Shown: one piece after another, positions 27,450 through 38,128 of the stretch
How positions within the stretch are numbered: position 1 is the stretch's first letter
How the letters are laid out: every line of letters starts with the position of its first letter
Notes under the pieces: model-generated
What the model saw: the letters and a program-made list of their open reading frames with translations, nothing else
The model's database searches: none
What the model was told of the DNA's origin: nothing
Assembly: GCA_963806045.1 (NCBI GenBank)
Contig: CAWDWP010000004.1
Location: 186,001-250,000 of the forward strand
Source: DATCHW01 sp963806045
GTDB taxonomy: Bacteria > Bacteroidota > Ignavibacteria > Tepidaquicellales > Tepidaquicellaceae
Reading direction: 5' to 3'
DNA length: 64,000 nt
Made by a program: the position numbers and the translations under genes

Positions 27450-28256
27450 CTAGTTAACCTTAGAGTAATCCAGTTCAGAACCTAATACACTATGAGGAAT
27501 CAGGAATACTATCAGTGTTAATAATGCGGCACCTAAAATCCAGTAATCAGGCTTTAGAGATTTTCTATGACCAATTAATGCTATTAACCATCCGACAAAT
27601 GCAATCAGGGTCTTATTATCGGTTAGATCCCATCCGAAAGGAACACCTGTCCAATATTCTCCGAATGCAAATTTTTGTACAAGCGGTCCTAATATAAATC
27701 CACCTATAAAAAAGGTTCCCAAAGTCCACCACAATAGTTTTTTGTAATTTGGTTCTTTACTGAAAAACTCTATTCCCGTTCTGGTTGAAAAAAGCATTGC
27801 TAGAAATATTACTATAATATGCGGAATTAAGACGTACCATGGAACTTCCCCTCTGAATCTGATAACAACATAACTGTCTTTTGATGGTATGTATTTTTCG
27901 ACATTTTCTTTTAGCAACCTAATCTGATAATCAAGTTTCCCTGCAGGGGGTTGATGAGGAAGTTCTGCGGTTAATATTCCATTTTCATATCTCATTTCAA
28001 CCATTTTATCAGCATCCTTTGTGTTATGTCTTTTCCAGATCAATGTTCCTTTAATATCAGCGGATGGTACGTTTAATTTAATTAAACAATTTCCTTCACC
28101 GGGATAACTTCTGTCAAGATTATATTTTATATCGACATCATTTAATGAAATGGTTCCACTTTTAGGGTATGTAGGACCTGTTATCCTTTGATAATAAGCG
28201 GATGCAAGCGTAATAATAATTGCTAAAATCCAGAAAATAATATTTTTTGATTTCAT
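27450..28256 (-). CDS. Membrane protein of unknown function with an extracytoplasmic domain
   Basis: The 268-residue protein has an N-terminal membrane anchor or signal (residues 7-21). An extracytoplasmic beta-rich domain of about 110 residues follows (SLNDVDIKYNLDRSYPGEGNCLIKLNVP...LPHQPPAGKLDYQIRL). Then come four predicted membrane helices (around 140-160, 175-195, 215-235, 240-258), with motif GPLVQKFAFGEYWTGVPFGWDLTDNKTLIAF between them. I do not recognise a named family. It lies upstream of the M28 peptidase in the same direction. Confidence 0.7.
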   Translation of the reverse strand: MKSKNIIFWILAIIITLASAYYQRITGPTYPKSGTISLNDVDIKYNLDRSYPGEGNCLIKLNVPSADIKGTLIWKRHNTKDADKMVEMRYENGILTAELPHQPPAGKLDYQIRLLKENVEKYIPSKDSYVVIRFRGEVPWYVLIPHIIVIFLAMLFSTRTGIEFFSKEPNYKKLLWWTLGTFFIGGFILGPLVQKFAFGEYWTGVPFGWDLTDNKTLIAFVGWLIALIGHRKSLKPDYWILGAALLTLIVFLIPHSVLGSELDYSKVN

Positions 28257-28521
28257 AATTTTAATATTTTAATTTTAAATCCGGATAGAATTAAATTTTG
28301 TTCATTTACAGACTTTAATTTAATTTTTTTACTTAAGACAGATAAATTAAAATTCATCATGCAGTTTATTAAAATTTTAGCAAAATAAAGATATAAAAAA
28401 ATATATACTAAAAAAGTATGTTTTATTAAGTTTTTGTTTAAATAAATAATCAATAAATTATAATGTTTGAAACATTTTTCGATAAACTAAAATATTTATC
28501 TCTTTTAATTTTCAAATCATT

Positions 28522-29526
28522 ATGAATAAACTTACCTTGCTTTTTATTGCTCTGTTTTTAGTTAACTTTAACTCCTTATATTCACAAGATACATTTTCCA
28601 TTGTAGCTATTGATACCGTCACCGGGCAGGTTGGAAGTGCAGGGGCTTCCTGTGTACAAGATGTTACAATCCTTACAGATGTTCACCCGGGATGGGGAGT
28701 AGTTCATACTCAGGCATCATGGCTGGCAGCAAATCAAAATTATGCACGGACATTAATGAATAAACATCTCCCCCCGCAGGAAATTATTGATTCCTTAGTT
28801 GCACACGATGCACAGAATAATCCATTAGTCCGTCAATATGGTATCATTGATTTATTTGGCGGTGGAAGAAAAGCTGCTTATACAGGTTCGAATTGCCTAG
28901 ACTGGAAAGGACATATAATAGGACCGACTTATACCATTCAGGGAAATATACTTTTAGGTTCTCAGATTATAGATTCTATGCAGGCAAGATTTATCAGAAC
29001 TCAGGGAACTCTTGCAGATAAATTAATGGCTGCACTTCAGGGAGCTAAAGTAATTGGTGCCGATACAAGGTGCGCTCCACGCGGAACATCTTCGCAATCT
29101 GCTTTTATTCGGGTTGCAAGACCGGGAGATACGACAGGTGTGTTAATGTTAAGTCTGAAAGTTTTAAATGCTCCGGTAAATCGTGATCCGATTGATTCTT
29201 TGCAGGTTCTTTATAATAATTGGCTTTTAACAAATATCAGGAATATCGGAACTGACGTCCCGCAATCTATAATTCTGTTCCAGAATTATCCTAATCCGTT
29301 TAATCCAAATACAAATATAAAATTTAGCATAAAAGAGAATTCTGTAGTAAAACTAAAAGTTTACAACACATTAGGAGGTGAAGTTTCTGTTTTAGTAAAT
29401 GAAGTTTTGAAATCCGGAACTTATGAAGTTACTTTCTATGCTGAAAATTTACCAAGCGGAGTCTATTATTACAGGCTCGAGTCAGGAGAATTTACTGATA
29501 CCAAGCGAATGGTTATTTTAAAATAA
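28522..29526 (+). CDS. Secreted DUF1028 protein with T9SS sorting domain
   Basis: The 334-residue protein has a signal peptide ending LYSQ, then a DUF1028 domain of about 220 residues beginning DTFSIVAIDTVTGQVGSAGASCVQD and including GWGVVHTQA and GNILLGSQIIDSM. DUF1028 proteins resemble Ntn-hydrolases; the activity is not established. A T9SS sorting domain follows from NYPNPFNPNTNIKF to KRMVILK. It is probably a surface or secreted enzyme. It is divergent from the membrane protein gene. Confidence 0.88.
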   Translation: MNKLTLLFIALFLVNFNSLYSQDTFSIVAIDTVTGQVGSAGASCVQDVTILTDVHPGWGVVHTQASWLAANQNYARTLMNKHLPPQEIIDSLVAHDAQNNPLVRQYGIIDLFGGGRKAAYTGSNCLDWKGHIIGPTYTIQGNILLGSQIIDSMQARFIRTQGTLADKLMAALQGAKVIGADTRCAPRGTSSQSAFIRVARPGDTTGVLMLSLKVLNAPVNRDPIDSLQVLYNNWLLTNIRNIGTDVPQSIILFQNYPNPFNPNTNIKFSIKENSVVKLKVYNTLGGEVSVLVNEVLKSGTYEVTFYAENLPSGVYYYRLESGEFTDTKRMVILK

Positions 29527-29583
29527 AATTTTTTTTGAAAAATATTTTTAGTTATTAAATTTATTAATTAATAGGAGGTTTAT

Positions 29584-31851
29584 ATGATTCGTAAAATTGA
29601 TTCTTTAAATTATCATGAACTGGGGAGACCAGGAAAAATAGAGGTTATCTCATCAAAACCCTGCACGACCCAGAGAGAATTATCTTTAGCTTATACTCCC
29701 GGGGTTGCCGACCCTTGTTTGGAAATAGAAAAAAATCCAGATGACGCCTATCGTTATACAGCTAAAGGAAATTTAGTTGGTGTTGTATCTAATGGTACAG
29801 CTGTTCTTGGATTAGGTAATATAGGAGCTCTTGCAGGTAAACCGGTAATGGAAGGGAAAGGAGTCTTGTTCAAAAGATTTGCAGATGTTGATGTATTTGA
29901 TATAGAGTTAAATACTTTAGACCCGGATGAAATAATAAAAGCAGTAACACTGTTAGAACCAACTTTCGGTGGTATTAATCTTGAGGATATAAAAGCACCT
30001 GAATGTTTTTATATTGAAGAGCAATTAAAAAAGATAATGAATATCCCGGTGTTTCATGATGATCAGCATGGAACAGCAATAATCAGCGGAGCAGCATTGC
30101 TTAATGCTTTGGAAGTTGTCAATAAGAAAATTGGTGAAATTCAAGTTGTATTTAGTGGTGCGGGAGCTGCAGGAATTGCTTGCGCTAAACTTTATGAAAA
30201 ACTCGGTGTGAAGCACGAGAATATTACACTGGTTGACACTAACGGTGTAGTTTATAAAGGTAGGTCGAAAGGAATGAATCCCTATAAAGAATATTTTGCC
30301 ATCGATACAAATAAAAGAATATTAGCTGATGTGATGAAAGGAGCCGATGTATTTTGCGGAGTATCAGCTAAAGGGATTTTATCTAAGGAAATGGTTAAAA
30401 CAATGGAACGTGACCCGATAATTTTTGCTATGGCAAATCCTGATCCGGAAATTACTTATAATGATGCAGTTGATGCAAGAAAAGATGTAATAATGGCAAC
30501 AGGACGTTCGGATTATCCTAATCAGGTAAATAATGTATTGGGATTTCCGTTCATCTTCAGAGGTGCACTTGATGTCAGGGCAACCAATATAAACGAAGAA
30601 ATGAAAATTGCAGCTTCTTATGCTCTTGCAAATCTTGCAAAAGAAGATGTCCCGGATTCTGTTATCAGGGCTTATGGCGGAAAAAGAATTGAATTCGGCA
30701 GAGAATATATTATTCCGAAGCCATTTGACCCGAGAGTTCTTTTATGGGAGGCACCTGCAGTTGCAAAAGCGGCTATGGAAACAGGAGTTGCAAGAAATCC
30801 TTTCAAGAGTGCTTCAGATTATATAGATACACTTGAAGCAAGATTAGGGAAATCCCGTGAAGTTATAAGGTTCTTTATTCATAAAGCTCAGGACGAACCA
30901 AAGCGAATCGTATTTCCTGAAGGTACAGAGGACAAGATATTAAGAGCAACTCAGATTATTTTAGACGATAAAATTGCAAAACCAATATTACTTGGGAATC
31001 CGGAAATAATTAGTGAAAGGATAAATGAATTGGGATTGGAATTAAATGGTGTAGAAATAATCCGTCCGTCTAAATCTTCTAAATATCAGGAATATGTAAA
31101 GGAATTTTATGAGCTAAGAATGCGAAAAGGAATGACCTTAGTCGATGCTCAAAGGCAGCTAAAAATTCCAAATATTTTCGGAATGACGATGGTTCGCAGG
31201 GGTGATGCTGACGGTTTAATCTCAGGTCTAACACAGCATTATCCTGACACAGTAAAACCTGCATTGCAAATAATCGGAAAAGAAGATGGGGTAAAGAGAA
31301 TCGCAGGAATGTATATGCTTATTTTCAAAAATCAAACTATTTATATTGCTGATGCAACAGTTAATATAGAACCGACTGCGGAGGATTTAGTGGAAATAGC
31401 ATTGTTAGTCGCTGAAAGGGTAAAACGCCTTGATACTGTTCCTAGAATTGCGATGTTATCATTCAGTAATTTTGGAAGCACTATACATCCTCTTACGGAA
31501 AAAGTAAGAAGAGCTACTGAAATGATAAAACAAAAAGCTCCTGATTTGATTGTTGAAGGTGAAATGATGGCTGATACGGCGATGAATACTGAAGTCCTAA
31601 ATGAATTTTATCCTTTTAATAAATTAAAGGAAAGACCCAATGTTTTGATATGTCCTGATTTGACTTCAGCTAATGTAGCATATAAATTACTATCTACAAT
31701 TGGAGGAGCAGTTGCAATAGGTCCGATGCTTCTTGGAATAAAAAAACCGGTTTACTTGCTCGGTCCGGGTAGTATGGTGGATGAGATTGTAAATATAACT
31801 GCCATGGCGGTTTTTGAATCACAAAGAAAATCTAAAACCGGTAAAAATTAA
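29584..31851 (+). CDS. maeB: NADP-dependent malic enzyme fused to a phosphotransacetylase-like domain
   Basis: The 755-residue protein has a malic-enzyme half (residues 1 to about 430): LAYTPGVADPCLEI, FHDDQHGTAIISGAALLNAL and Rossmann motif VFSGAGAAGIACAKLYEKL. A phosphate acetyltransferase-like half follows from about residue 440 (RIVFPEGTEDKILRATQIIL, ... GGAVAIGPMLLGIKKPVYLLGPGSMVDEIVN). This is the standard MaeB hybrid architecture and length. It decarboxylates malate to pyruvate with NADP. The PTA-like domain is usually regulatory (acetyl-CoA sensing) rather than catalytic. An AGGAGG ribosome-binding site precedes the ATG. Confidence 0.96.
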   Translation: MIRKIDSLNYHELGRPGKIEVISSKPCTTQRELSLAYTPGVADPCLEIEKNPDDAYRYTAKGNLVGVVSNGTAVLGLGNIGALAGKPVMEGKGVLFKRFADVDVFDIELNTLDPDEIIKAVTLLEPTFGGINLEDIKAPECFYIEEQLKKIMNIPVFHDDQHGTAIISGAALLNALEVVNKKIGEIQVVFSGAGAAGIACAKLYEKLGVKHENITLVDTNGVVYKGRSKGMNPYKEYFAIDTNKRILADVMKGADVFCGVSAKGILSKEMVKTMERDPIIFAMANPDPEITYNDAVDARKDVIMATGRSDYPNQVNNVLGFPFIFRGALDVRATNINEEMKIAASYALANLAKEDVPDSVIRAYGGKRIEFGREYIIPKPFDPRVLLWEAPAVAKAAMETGVARNPFKSASDYIDTLEARLGKSREVIRFFIHKAQDEPKRIVFPEGTEDKILRATQIILDDKIAKPILLGNPEIISERINELGLELNGVEIIRPSKSSKYQEYVKEFYELRMRKGMTLVDAQRQLKIPNIFGMTMVRRGDADGLISGLTQHYPDTVKPALQIIGKEDGVKRIAGMYMLIFKNQTIYIADATVNIEPTAEDLVEIALLVAERVKRLDTVPRIAMLSFSNFGSTIHPLTEKVRRATEMIKQKAPDLIVEGEMMADTAMNTEVLNEFYPFNKLKERPNVLICPDLTSANVAYKLLSTIGGAVAIGPMLLGIKKPVYLLGPGSMVDEIVNITAMAVFESQRKSKTGKN

Positions 31852-31958
31852 TATTTATTAATTTATAAATACAGTATTTAAGATAGTGAAATATAAAAAA
31901 AAAACTGTTAAATTATAACAGAAAGTATTCTTTTTTAATTAATCTTAAAATCAATTAA

Positions 31959-34868
31959 ATGAAAAAAAACGTTTCTTTTTTTCTGATTGTTACTTATTTA
32001 TTTTTAAGTATCAATCTTTTCGCTCAGGAAAAGTGGTCTAATGGACCAGAAAAAGTTGGAATGGTTGGAATAGGAAAACCTTCAAGTCCTGTTTTTATTA
32101 TGCCCAATTATATCAACCCTAACACAACTCCAAGGATTATCAATTCACCTTCGGGAATAAATGCTGTTAGTCCGAATATTCGTGTTCACCCAAATAATAC
32201 TAATTATCAAAGTGAAATATATATTTGCAGGAATCCAATAAATCAATTGATAATGTTTGGAGCTTCAAATTCATATACGGTTGGACAATCGAGTTCTTTT
32301 TTATATAGTACAGGTTACTACATAACTACAAACGGAGGGGTAAACTGGTATGGCAATGATACACTAAACAGCAGTTACGGAGACCCCGGTCCATTTATAG
32401 ATAAAAACGGAAATATGGTAATGACCTATTTAGCTAACCCGGCCGGTATGGGTTCTTCAACTTCTACCAATAACGGTTTGAGCTGGAATTCCCAGGTGAT
32501 GATAAATTCAAGTAGTGCAGATAAAAATTTAGCTAATGCAGATGATAATGCTTCAAGTCCATATTATGGTAGAGGCTATGTAGTATGGTCTTTCTGGACA
32601 GGTACACCATATATAGTTTGTTCATACACAACAAATAGTGGTGGAAGCTGGAATGGTCCATATTCGCTGGTCGCGCCAACATCAGGAAGTTATCAACAAG
32701 GATGTGATGTTGTTACTTATGGTCCGGCAGGAACTGTATATGTAACCTGGGCTTGTCCTACTTCGGGAGGTTCATATACTGAAACCTACTTTGGATTTGG
32801 TAAATCCTCCAATGGAGGCGTTAACTGGAGTGCAGTAGACCATGCATTTCCGGGAAATGGAATCAGAGGTAATTTAACAAATAAAAATAATTTAAGAGTA
32901 AATAGTTTTCCGAGAATCGACGTCGATAAATCAGGCGGTCCAAGAGAGGGATGGATTTATATAACTACATCCCAGAAGAATTTAGCACCTGCCGGCTCTG
33001 ACGCTGATATAATTTGCAGAAGTTCATCTGACGGAGGTACGACATGGTCTGCAGCAGTAAAAGTAAATCAAGATCCATTAAATAATGGAAAGACGCAATG
33101 GTTTCCTGCTGTTAAGGTAGATGGTTCAGGGGGAGTCAATATTGTATATTATGATGACAGAAACTGTTTAGCAGATTCGGCAGAAATTTATATGTCCCGT
33201 TCAGTTGATGGCGGATTAACCTGGTCAGACATGCTTATCAGTGATGCCAGACAAAAAATAGTTCCAATAAGTGAATCCGGAATAGCAAGTTATTACGGCG
33301 GTGACTATATAGGAATAACCGTAGCAAATAATAAAATATGGCCAATGTGGATGGATAGAAGAACAGGATTATGGCAAGCATTTACGGCATCCATAGATTT
33401 AGGACCTTCAATTTCGCATACATCTTTAGGAAATACAGAACAAACTACAGGAACAAGAGCAGTTAACTGTGTAATAACCCCTGCAGGGTCACCAATAGTA
33501 ACTTCTCTTACAAAATTATTTGTGGCTAAAAATGCAGGTGCATTTGATAGTGTTCAAATGACAAATTCAAGCGGAACCAACTGGACCGCGAACATTACTT
33601 TGAGCGGACCAGCAACATATAAATATTACATAAGAACTGTCGATAATCTTAACAGAATAGCATTTGCTCCTGCAGGTGCTCCTGGTAACTTCTATTCGTT
33701 CCAGGCAATGCCTGATACAGTAAAACCGGTAATAGCTCATACTCCTCTTCTGGATTGTCCGAAACTTGCGTGGCCTTCAACAGTAACAGCTTCGGTCACA
33801 GATAACATCGGGGTAGACTCAGTGTGGGTAAACTGGAAAAAAGGAGCTAATGGAACATCAAAACGCTTTAGACTCTTATTTACATCTGGTAATTCATATT
33901 CAGCAGCATTCAACTCAACTCAGCCGGAAGTAAATTACAACGACACAATATTTTACAGAGTTATAGCACAGGATATAAGTTCAAATCATAACAGAGACTC
34001 ATCATCACAATACCATTTCAAGATATTATCCCAAACAACAGCATGTTTAGGAACCGGGACAATAGCAATGGGCAGTGCCAGCGGTCCATTCAACACATAC
34101 TGGTATGGAAATAGAACAAACCTACTGTATACATCTGCAGAAATATTAGCAAATTACGGTGCCGCAGGGTCAATAACAAAGATTGGATTCCAAATTTCAG
34201 TCGTAGGTGGACAAGCAATGAATGGATTAAATATTAAGATGCAGAATACAACATTAACTGCCCTTACAGGATTTACGAGTACAGGATGGACAACTGTTTA
34301 TTCCGGAACATATACTGTTCCCGGAACTGGTTGGCAGTATATAGAATTGACGACACCGTATGTCTGGAACGGAACAAGCAATTTGTTAGTTGAAATTTGT
34401 TTCGGTAACACTTCATATACCACCGCAACAACGGTACTTGGAACTACTATGACAGGAATGGAAAATACAGAATATCATGACTTATCAACAGCGTGTTCAT
34501 ATACCGGATTTACTACTCCTGTAGCACAGACAGCCAGAGCAAATACTTGCTTTGTAATAAACACACTGGTAGGAGTAAACAATAATAACACAAGTACAAT
34601 TCCTGAAATATATTCCTTGAGTCAGAACTATCCGAATCCATTCAATCCTGTAACACAAATAAAATATGGAATACCGAAACAGGGATTGGTAACAATGAAG
34701 ATATATGATGTATTAGGTAGAGAAATAACAAAGCTTGTAAATGAAGTAAAGACACCCGGAAGTTATATCGTTGATTTTGACGGAACAAACCTTTCGAGCG
34801 GAGTTTATTTCTATAAACTGGAAGTTAATGGATTCAACGATGTAAAGAGAATGATGCTCATCAAATAA
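31959..34868 (+). CDS. Sialidase-like T9SS surface protein, tandem copy 1
   Basis: The 969-residue protein has a signal peptide ending LFAQ. A beta-propeller region of about residues 50-490 carries Asp boxes (SSSDGGTTWS, SVDGGLTWS, TTNGGVNWYG). Two Ig-like modules follow (about 500-590, 595-690), then a jelly-roll-like module beginning TACLGTGT, then a type A sorting domain (NYPNPFNPVTQIKYGIPKQG...KRMMLIK). The N-terminal half is closest to copy 4 (shared VGxVGIGKPS and FIMPNYINPNT), while the 3' part is nearly identical in DNA to copy 3, including about 317 identical bases from 33714 to 34030. It probably binds or cleaves an extracellular glycan, but the catalytic sialidase residues are not evident. 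Confidence 0.88.
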   Translation: MKKNVSFFLIVTYLFLSINLFAQEKWSNGPEKVGMVGIGKPSSPVFIMPNYINPNTTPRIINSPSGINAVSPNIRVHPNNTNYQSEIYICRNPINQLIMFGASNSYTVGQSSSFLYSTGYYITTNGGVNWYGNDTLNSSYGDPGPFIDKNGNMVMTYLANPAGMGSSTSTNNGLSWNSQVMINSSSADKNLANADDNASSPYYGRGYVVWSFWTGTPYIVCSYTTNSGGSWNGPYSLVAPTSGSYQQGCDVVTYGPAGTVYVTWACPTSGGSYTETYFGFGKSSNGGVNWSAVDHAFPGNGIRGNLTNKNNLRVNSFPRIDVDKSGGPREGWIYITTSQKNLAPAGSDADIICRSSSDGGTTWSAAVKVNQDPLNNGKTQWFPAVKVDGSGGVNIVYYDDRNCLADSAEIYMSRSVDGGLTWSDMLISDARQKIVPISESGIASYYGGDYIGITVANNKIWPMWMDRRTGLWQAFTASIDLGPSISHTSLGNTEQTTGTRAVNCVITPAGSPIVTSLTKLFVAKNAGAFDSVQMTNSSGTNWTANITLSGPATYKYYIRTVDNLNRIAFAPAGAPGNFYSFQAMPDTVKPVIAHTPLLDCPKLAWPSTVTASVTDNIGVDSVWVNWKKGANGTSKRFRLLFTSGNSYSAAFNSTQPEVNYNDTIFYRVIAQDISSNHNRDSSSQYHFKILSQTTACLGTGTIAMGSASGPFNTYWYGNRTNLLYTSAEILANYGAAGSITKIGFQISVVGGQAMNGLNIKMQNTTLTALTGFTSTGWTTVYSGTYTVPGTGWQYIELTTPYVWNGTSNLLVEICFGNTSYTTATTVLGTTMTGMENTEYHDLSTACSYTGFTTPVAQTARANTCFVINTLVGVNNNNTSTIPEIYSLSQNYPNPFNPVTQIKYGIPKQGLVTMKIYDVLGREITKLVNEVKTPGSYIVDFDGTNLSSGVYFYKLEVNGFNDVKRMMLIK

Positions 34869-34897
34869 TCGAATAGTAAAAATAGTCTTAAAACCTT

Positions 34898-34924
34898 AAA
34901 AGGGGAGATTTTATCTCCCCTTTT
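34898..34924 (+). terminator. Terminator of tandem copy 1
   Basis: An 11-bp stem AAAAGGGGAGA/TCTCCCCTTTT with a 5-base loop. The same GGGGAGA stem recurs after copies 2 and 3, so the terminator was duplicated with the genes. Confidence 0.8.
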
Positions 34925-34969
34925 GCTTTTTAGCTCAAAATTTAAAGTATATTAATAATTATTAGATTA

Positions 34970-35000
34970 TTGTTTAATGAATAAAAATATAGTATTTTTA
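34970..35000 (+). promoter_or_regulatory. Promoter of tandem copy 2
   Basis: TTG (34970-34972), 20 bases, then TATTTTTA (34993-35000), near the Bacteroidota TAnnTTTG -7 box. The identical arrangement occurs upstream of copy 3, and the 5' leader up to the ATG is also conserved. Confidence 0.5.
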
Positions 35001-35045
35001 TAAACGTGTATATTCTTATTTAATAACTAAAATAATTTCATTTTT

Positions 35046-37952
35046 ATGAAAAAACTATTTTACGTAATTCCAATTATTACTCTTGCTTTTTTTCTATTTA
35101 CAGCACAAAGTGATAATAACAAAGTGTCTATGAATCAAATTGATGGACCCAGACTTCCTGTTTATATTCCGGGTAGTCCTGCCGGTATTGTTCCGGTTCA
35201 GCACGATGTTCCGATTAATACGGTGACAAGATATCTTATGTCACCTGCAGGTGTATTCGCAGTTGCACCAAGTTACAGACCTTTTCCAACAACTGCTACA
35301 CAGAGTGAATGCGAAGCTTATTCAAATCCTAATGTACCGGGTAAATTAATAGTTGGATGGAATTCATATTATCCTTCTTTCTATGGAACCGGATTTGCTC
35401 TTACAACAAATGGCGGTAATAACTGGACAGGTAACAATACATTACCCGGTATTGGAACAAACAGTGGGGATCCGTCTGAAGCAATTAATAGCAGCGGATA
35501 TATATTTATGAACGCGATCGGAACAGGAAGCGGTGCTGCAAATATGACTTCAAAGTCAACTGATAATGGTGTAACATGGGGTCCGTATGTAACTACATTC
35601 CTCACATCCTATATGGCAGATAAAAATCATATTACAATAGATGATAAAGCTTCGAGTCCATATTACAATAATCTTTATGTAGGTTTTTCTGATTTTGGAA
35701 TTTCTTCCTCATCACCTCCGATAAGATTTTGTAAATCAACAGATGGAGGAGCAACATATTCAAACGCTATCGTTACCGGTCCTATGTCCGGATATTTCTC
35801 ACAAGGTGTAAATATTAATACAGGTCCTAACGGTGAAGTTTATATGATATATTGTACCGGTCAAACCTCATCACCTTATACGGGTCGTTACGTTGGTTTC
35901 GGAAAATCAACTAATGGTGGTGCAAACTGGACACAGGTTGAAAATAAAATTGCAATAAGTGGTATTCGAGGTACATTAAAGACCACGGGAATAAGATGTA
36001 ATGATTTCCCATGGATGGCAGTTGATAAAACAGGCGGACCAAATAATGGAAATATATATGTAGCATGGAATCAAAAGAATATGGCTCCAGCAGGTTCTGA
36101 TCCTGATATTTGCTTCAGCAAATCGACTGATGGCGGTAGTAATTTCAGTACTCCTATCAGAATAAATGATGACCCTATCAACAACGGAAGAGATCAATGG
36201 ATGCCAAGTATTTGTGTTGACCAATATGGGGGAGTTAATATAATATTCTATGATAGCCGTAACGGTAGTATAAACGATACAACGGAAGCATATGTTGCAA
36301 GGTCAATAGACGGAGGAAATTCGTTTACAAATATTTTAGTCAGTGACCATAGATTTAAACCGAAACCAATTTCAGGTTTAGCCGGCGGTTATCAGGGTGA
36401 CTATATCGGAATAGCATCAGTAGGAAATAAAGTATTTCCTTTCTGGGCAGATGATTATACTGGTGCTTATCAAGTCTGGACTGCACCAATCGATTTAGGT
36501 CCCGCAATAGATCACACTCCATTGACAAACACAGAACAAACAACAGGAACCAGAACAGTTAACTGCGTTATAACACCGGCAGGTCAACCAATTGTCGCAT
36601 CGTTAACAAAATTATTTGTTGCAAAAAATTCGACGAATTTTTCTGACAGTACATTATTAACAAACTCAGGCGGTAACAACTGGCAGGGAACACTAACGTT
36701 ATCAGGTCCTGCAACGTATAGATATTATATCAGGACTGTTGATAATACTAATAGGATAGCATTCGCACCGGGTAATGCTCCTTCAGGTTATTATTCATTC
36801 CAAGCAATGCCTGATACAGTAAAGCCTGTAATAACACATACTCCATTACTTGATTGTCCAAAACTCGCATGGCCGTCAACAGTTACTGCAACAGTAACGG
36901 ATAACATCGGAGTAGACTCAGTTTGGGTAAACTGGAAGAAGAATTACAATGGAACACCAAAACGCTTTAGACTTTTATTTACATCTGGTAATTCTTATTC
37001 AGCTGCATTCAACTCAACACAGCCGGAAGTAAATTACAATGACACAATATTTTACAGAGTTATTGCACAGGATATAAGTTCAAATCATAACAGAGACTCA
37101 TCATCACAATACCATTTCAAGATATTATCCCAAACAACAGCATGTTTAGGAACCGGAACAGTAGCATGTACAAGCTATCCGTTTAATACATATTGGTACG
37201 GAAATAGAACACAGGTATTGTATCTTGCCAGTGAGATAATGGCGAATCAAGGGTCAGCTGGCAGTATTTCAAAAATTGGATTCAATGTTTCTACACTGCC
37301 GGGACAAACAATGAACGGATTTAATATTAACTTCCAGAATACGACAAATTCAACATTAACAGGATTTACAACTTCAGGATGGACAAATGTTTACACAGGA
37401 AACTATATGCCCGAAGGAACAGGTTGGCAATATATTAACCTTACGACACCATATCAATGGAACGGGACATCCAATCTGTTAGTTGAAATATGTTATGGAA
37501 ATACATCTTATACAACTGCTGGAGGAGTTTTAGGAACAACCTTAGCAGGAATGACATATGCAGAATATCATGATATATCAACAGCATGTACCACATTCCT
37601 CGCACCTACAGCATATGCACCAAGACCGAATGCATGCTTCGTTATCAACACACTGGTAGGGGTAAACAATAACACAAGTACAGTTCCTGAAATCTATACG
37701 TTGAATCAGAACTATCCGAATCCATTCAATCCTGTAACACAGATAAAATATGGAATACCGAAACAGGGATTGGTAACGATGAAGATATATGATGTATTAG
37801 GCAGAGAAATAACAAAGCTTGTAAATGAAGTAAAGACACCGGGAAGCTATATTGTTGATTTCGACGGTTCAAATCTTTCAAGTGGAGTATATTTCTACAA
37901 ACTGGAATCAAACGGATTTGTCGATGTTAAGAAAATGATGCTTATCAAATAA
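35046..37952 (+). CDS. Sialidase-like T9SS surface protein, tandem copy 2
   Basis: The 968-residue protein has the same domain order as copy 1: signal peptide, Asp-box propeller (STDGGATYS, STNGGANWTQ, SIDGGNSFT), two Ig-like modules, the TACLGTGT module and a sorting domain ending KKMMLIK. The propeller half is the most divergent of the four copies, and the mature N-terminus lacks the EKWS motif of copies 1 and 4. The last 450 residues are close to copies 1 and 3, with long stretches of identical DNA around 37070-37160. It has its own promoter and terminator, so it is a separate transcription unit. Confidence 0.88.
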   Translation: MKKLFYVIPIITLAFFLFTAQSDNNKVSMNQIDGPRLPVYIPGSPAGIVPVQHDVPINTVTRYLMSPAGVFAVAPSYRPFPTTATQSECEAYSNPNVPGKLIVGWNSYYPSFYGTGFALTTNGGNNWTGNNTLPGIGTNSGDPSEAINSSGYIFMNAIGTGSGAANMTSKSTDNGVTWGPYVTTFLTSYMADKNHITIDDKASSPYYNNLYVGFSDFGISSSSPPIRFCKSTDGGATYSNAIVTGPMSGYFSQGVNINTGPNGEVYMIYCTGQTSSPYTGRYVGFGKSTNGGANWTQVENKIAISGIRGTLKTTGIRCNDFPWMAVDKTGGPNNGNIYVAWNQKNMAPAGSDPDICFSKSTDGGSNFSTPIRINDDPINNGRDQWMPSICVDQYGGVNIIFYDSRNGSINDTTEAYVARSIDGGNSFTNILVSDHRFKPKPISGLAGGYQGDYIGIASVGNKVFPFWADDYTGAYQVWTAPIDLGPAIDHTPLTNTEQTTGTRTVNCVITPAGQPIVASLTKLFVAKNSTNFSDSTLLTNSGGNNWQGTLTLSGPATYRYYIRTVDNTNRIAFAPGNAPSGYYSFQAMPDTVKPVITHTPLLDCPKLAWPSTVTATVTDNIGVDSVWVNWKKNYNGTPKRFRLLFTSGNSYSAAFNSTQPEVNYNDTIFYRVIAQDISSNHNRDSSSQYHFKILSQTTACLGTGTVACTSYPFNTYWYGNRTQVLYLASEIMANQGSAGSISKIGFNVSTLPGQTMNGFNINFQNTTNSTLTGFTTSGWTNVYTGNYMPEGTGWQYINLTTPYQWNGTSNLLVEICYGNTSYTTAGGVLGTTLAGMTYAEYHDISTACTTFLAPTAYAPRPNACFVINTLVGVNNNTSTVPEIYTLNQNYPNPFNPVTQIKYGIPKQGLVTMKIYDVLGREITKLVNEVKTPGSYIVDFDGSNLSSGVYFYKLESNGFVDVKKMMLIK

Positions 37953-37981
37953 AATAATAGAATAAAGTTTTGAAACTTTAG

Positions 37982-38010
37982 AAGGGGAGATGTTATCTCC
38001 CCTTTTTTTT
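37982..38010 (+). terminator. Terminator of tandem copy 2
   Basis: A 9-bp stem AAGGGGAGA/TCTCCCCTT followed by T8. Confidence 0.85.
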
Positions 38011-38051
38011 GGTATTCAATTAAATGATTATCTGATAATAATTTTTCAATA

Positions 38052-38082
38052 TTGTATAATAATTATAATTATACTATTTTTA
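38052..38082 (+). promoter_or_regulatory. Promoter of tandem copy 3
   Basis: TTG (38052-38054), 20 bases, then TATTTTTA (38075-38082). Spacing and -7 box are identical to those before copy 2. The leader from about 38089 to the ATG is nearly identical to that of copy 2. Confidence 0.5.
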
Positions 38083-38128
38083 ACCATGCGTATATTCCTT
38101 TTTTAACAACTAAAATAATTTCATTTTT

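Noticed and set aside
28253..28453. 66-codon minus-strand reading frame next to the membrane protein gene
   Set aside because: It is Ile/Leu/Lys-rich AT-driven sequence, has no ribosome-binding site and no family-like pattern. It occupies the leader between divergent genes.
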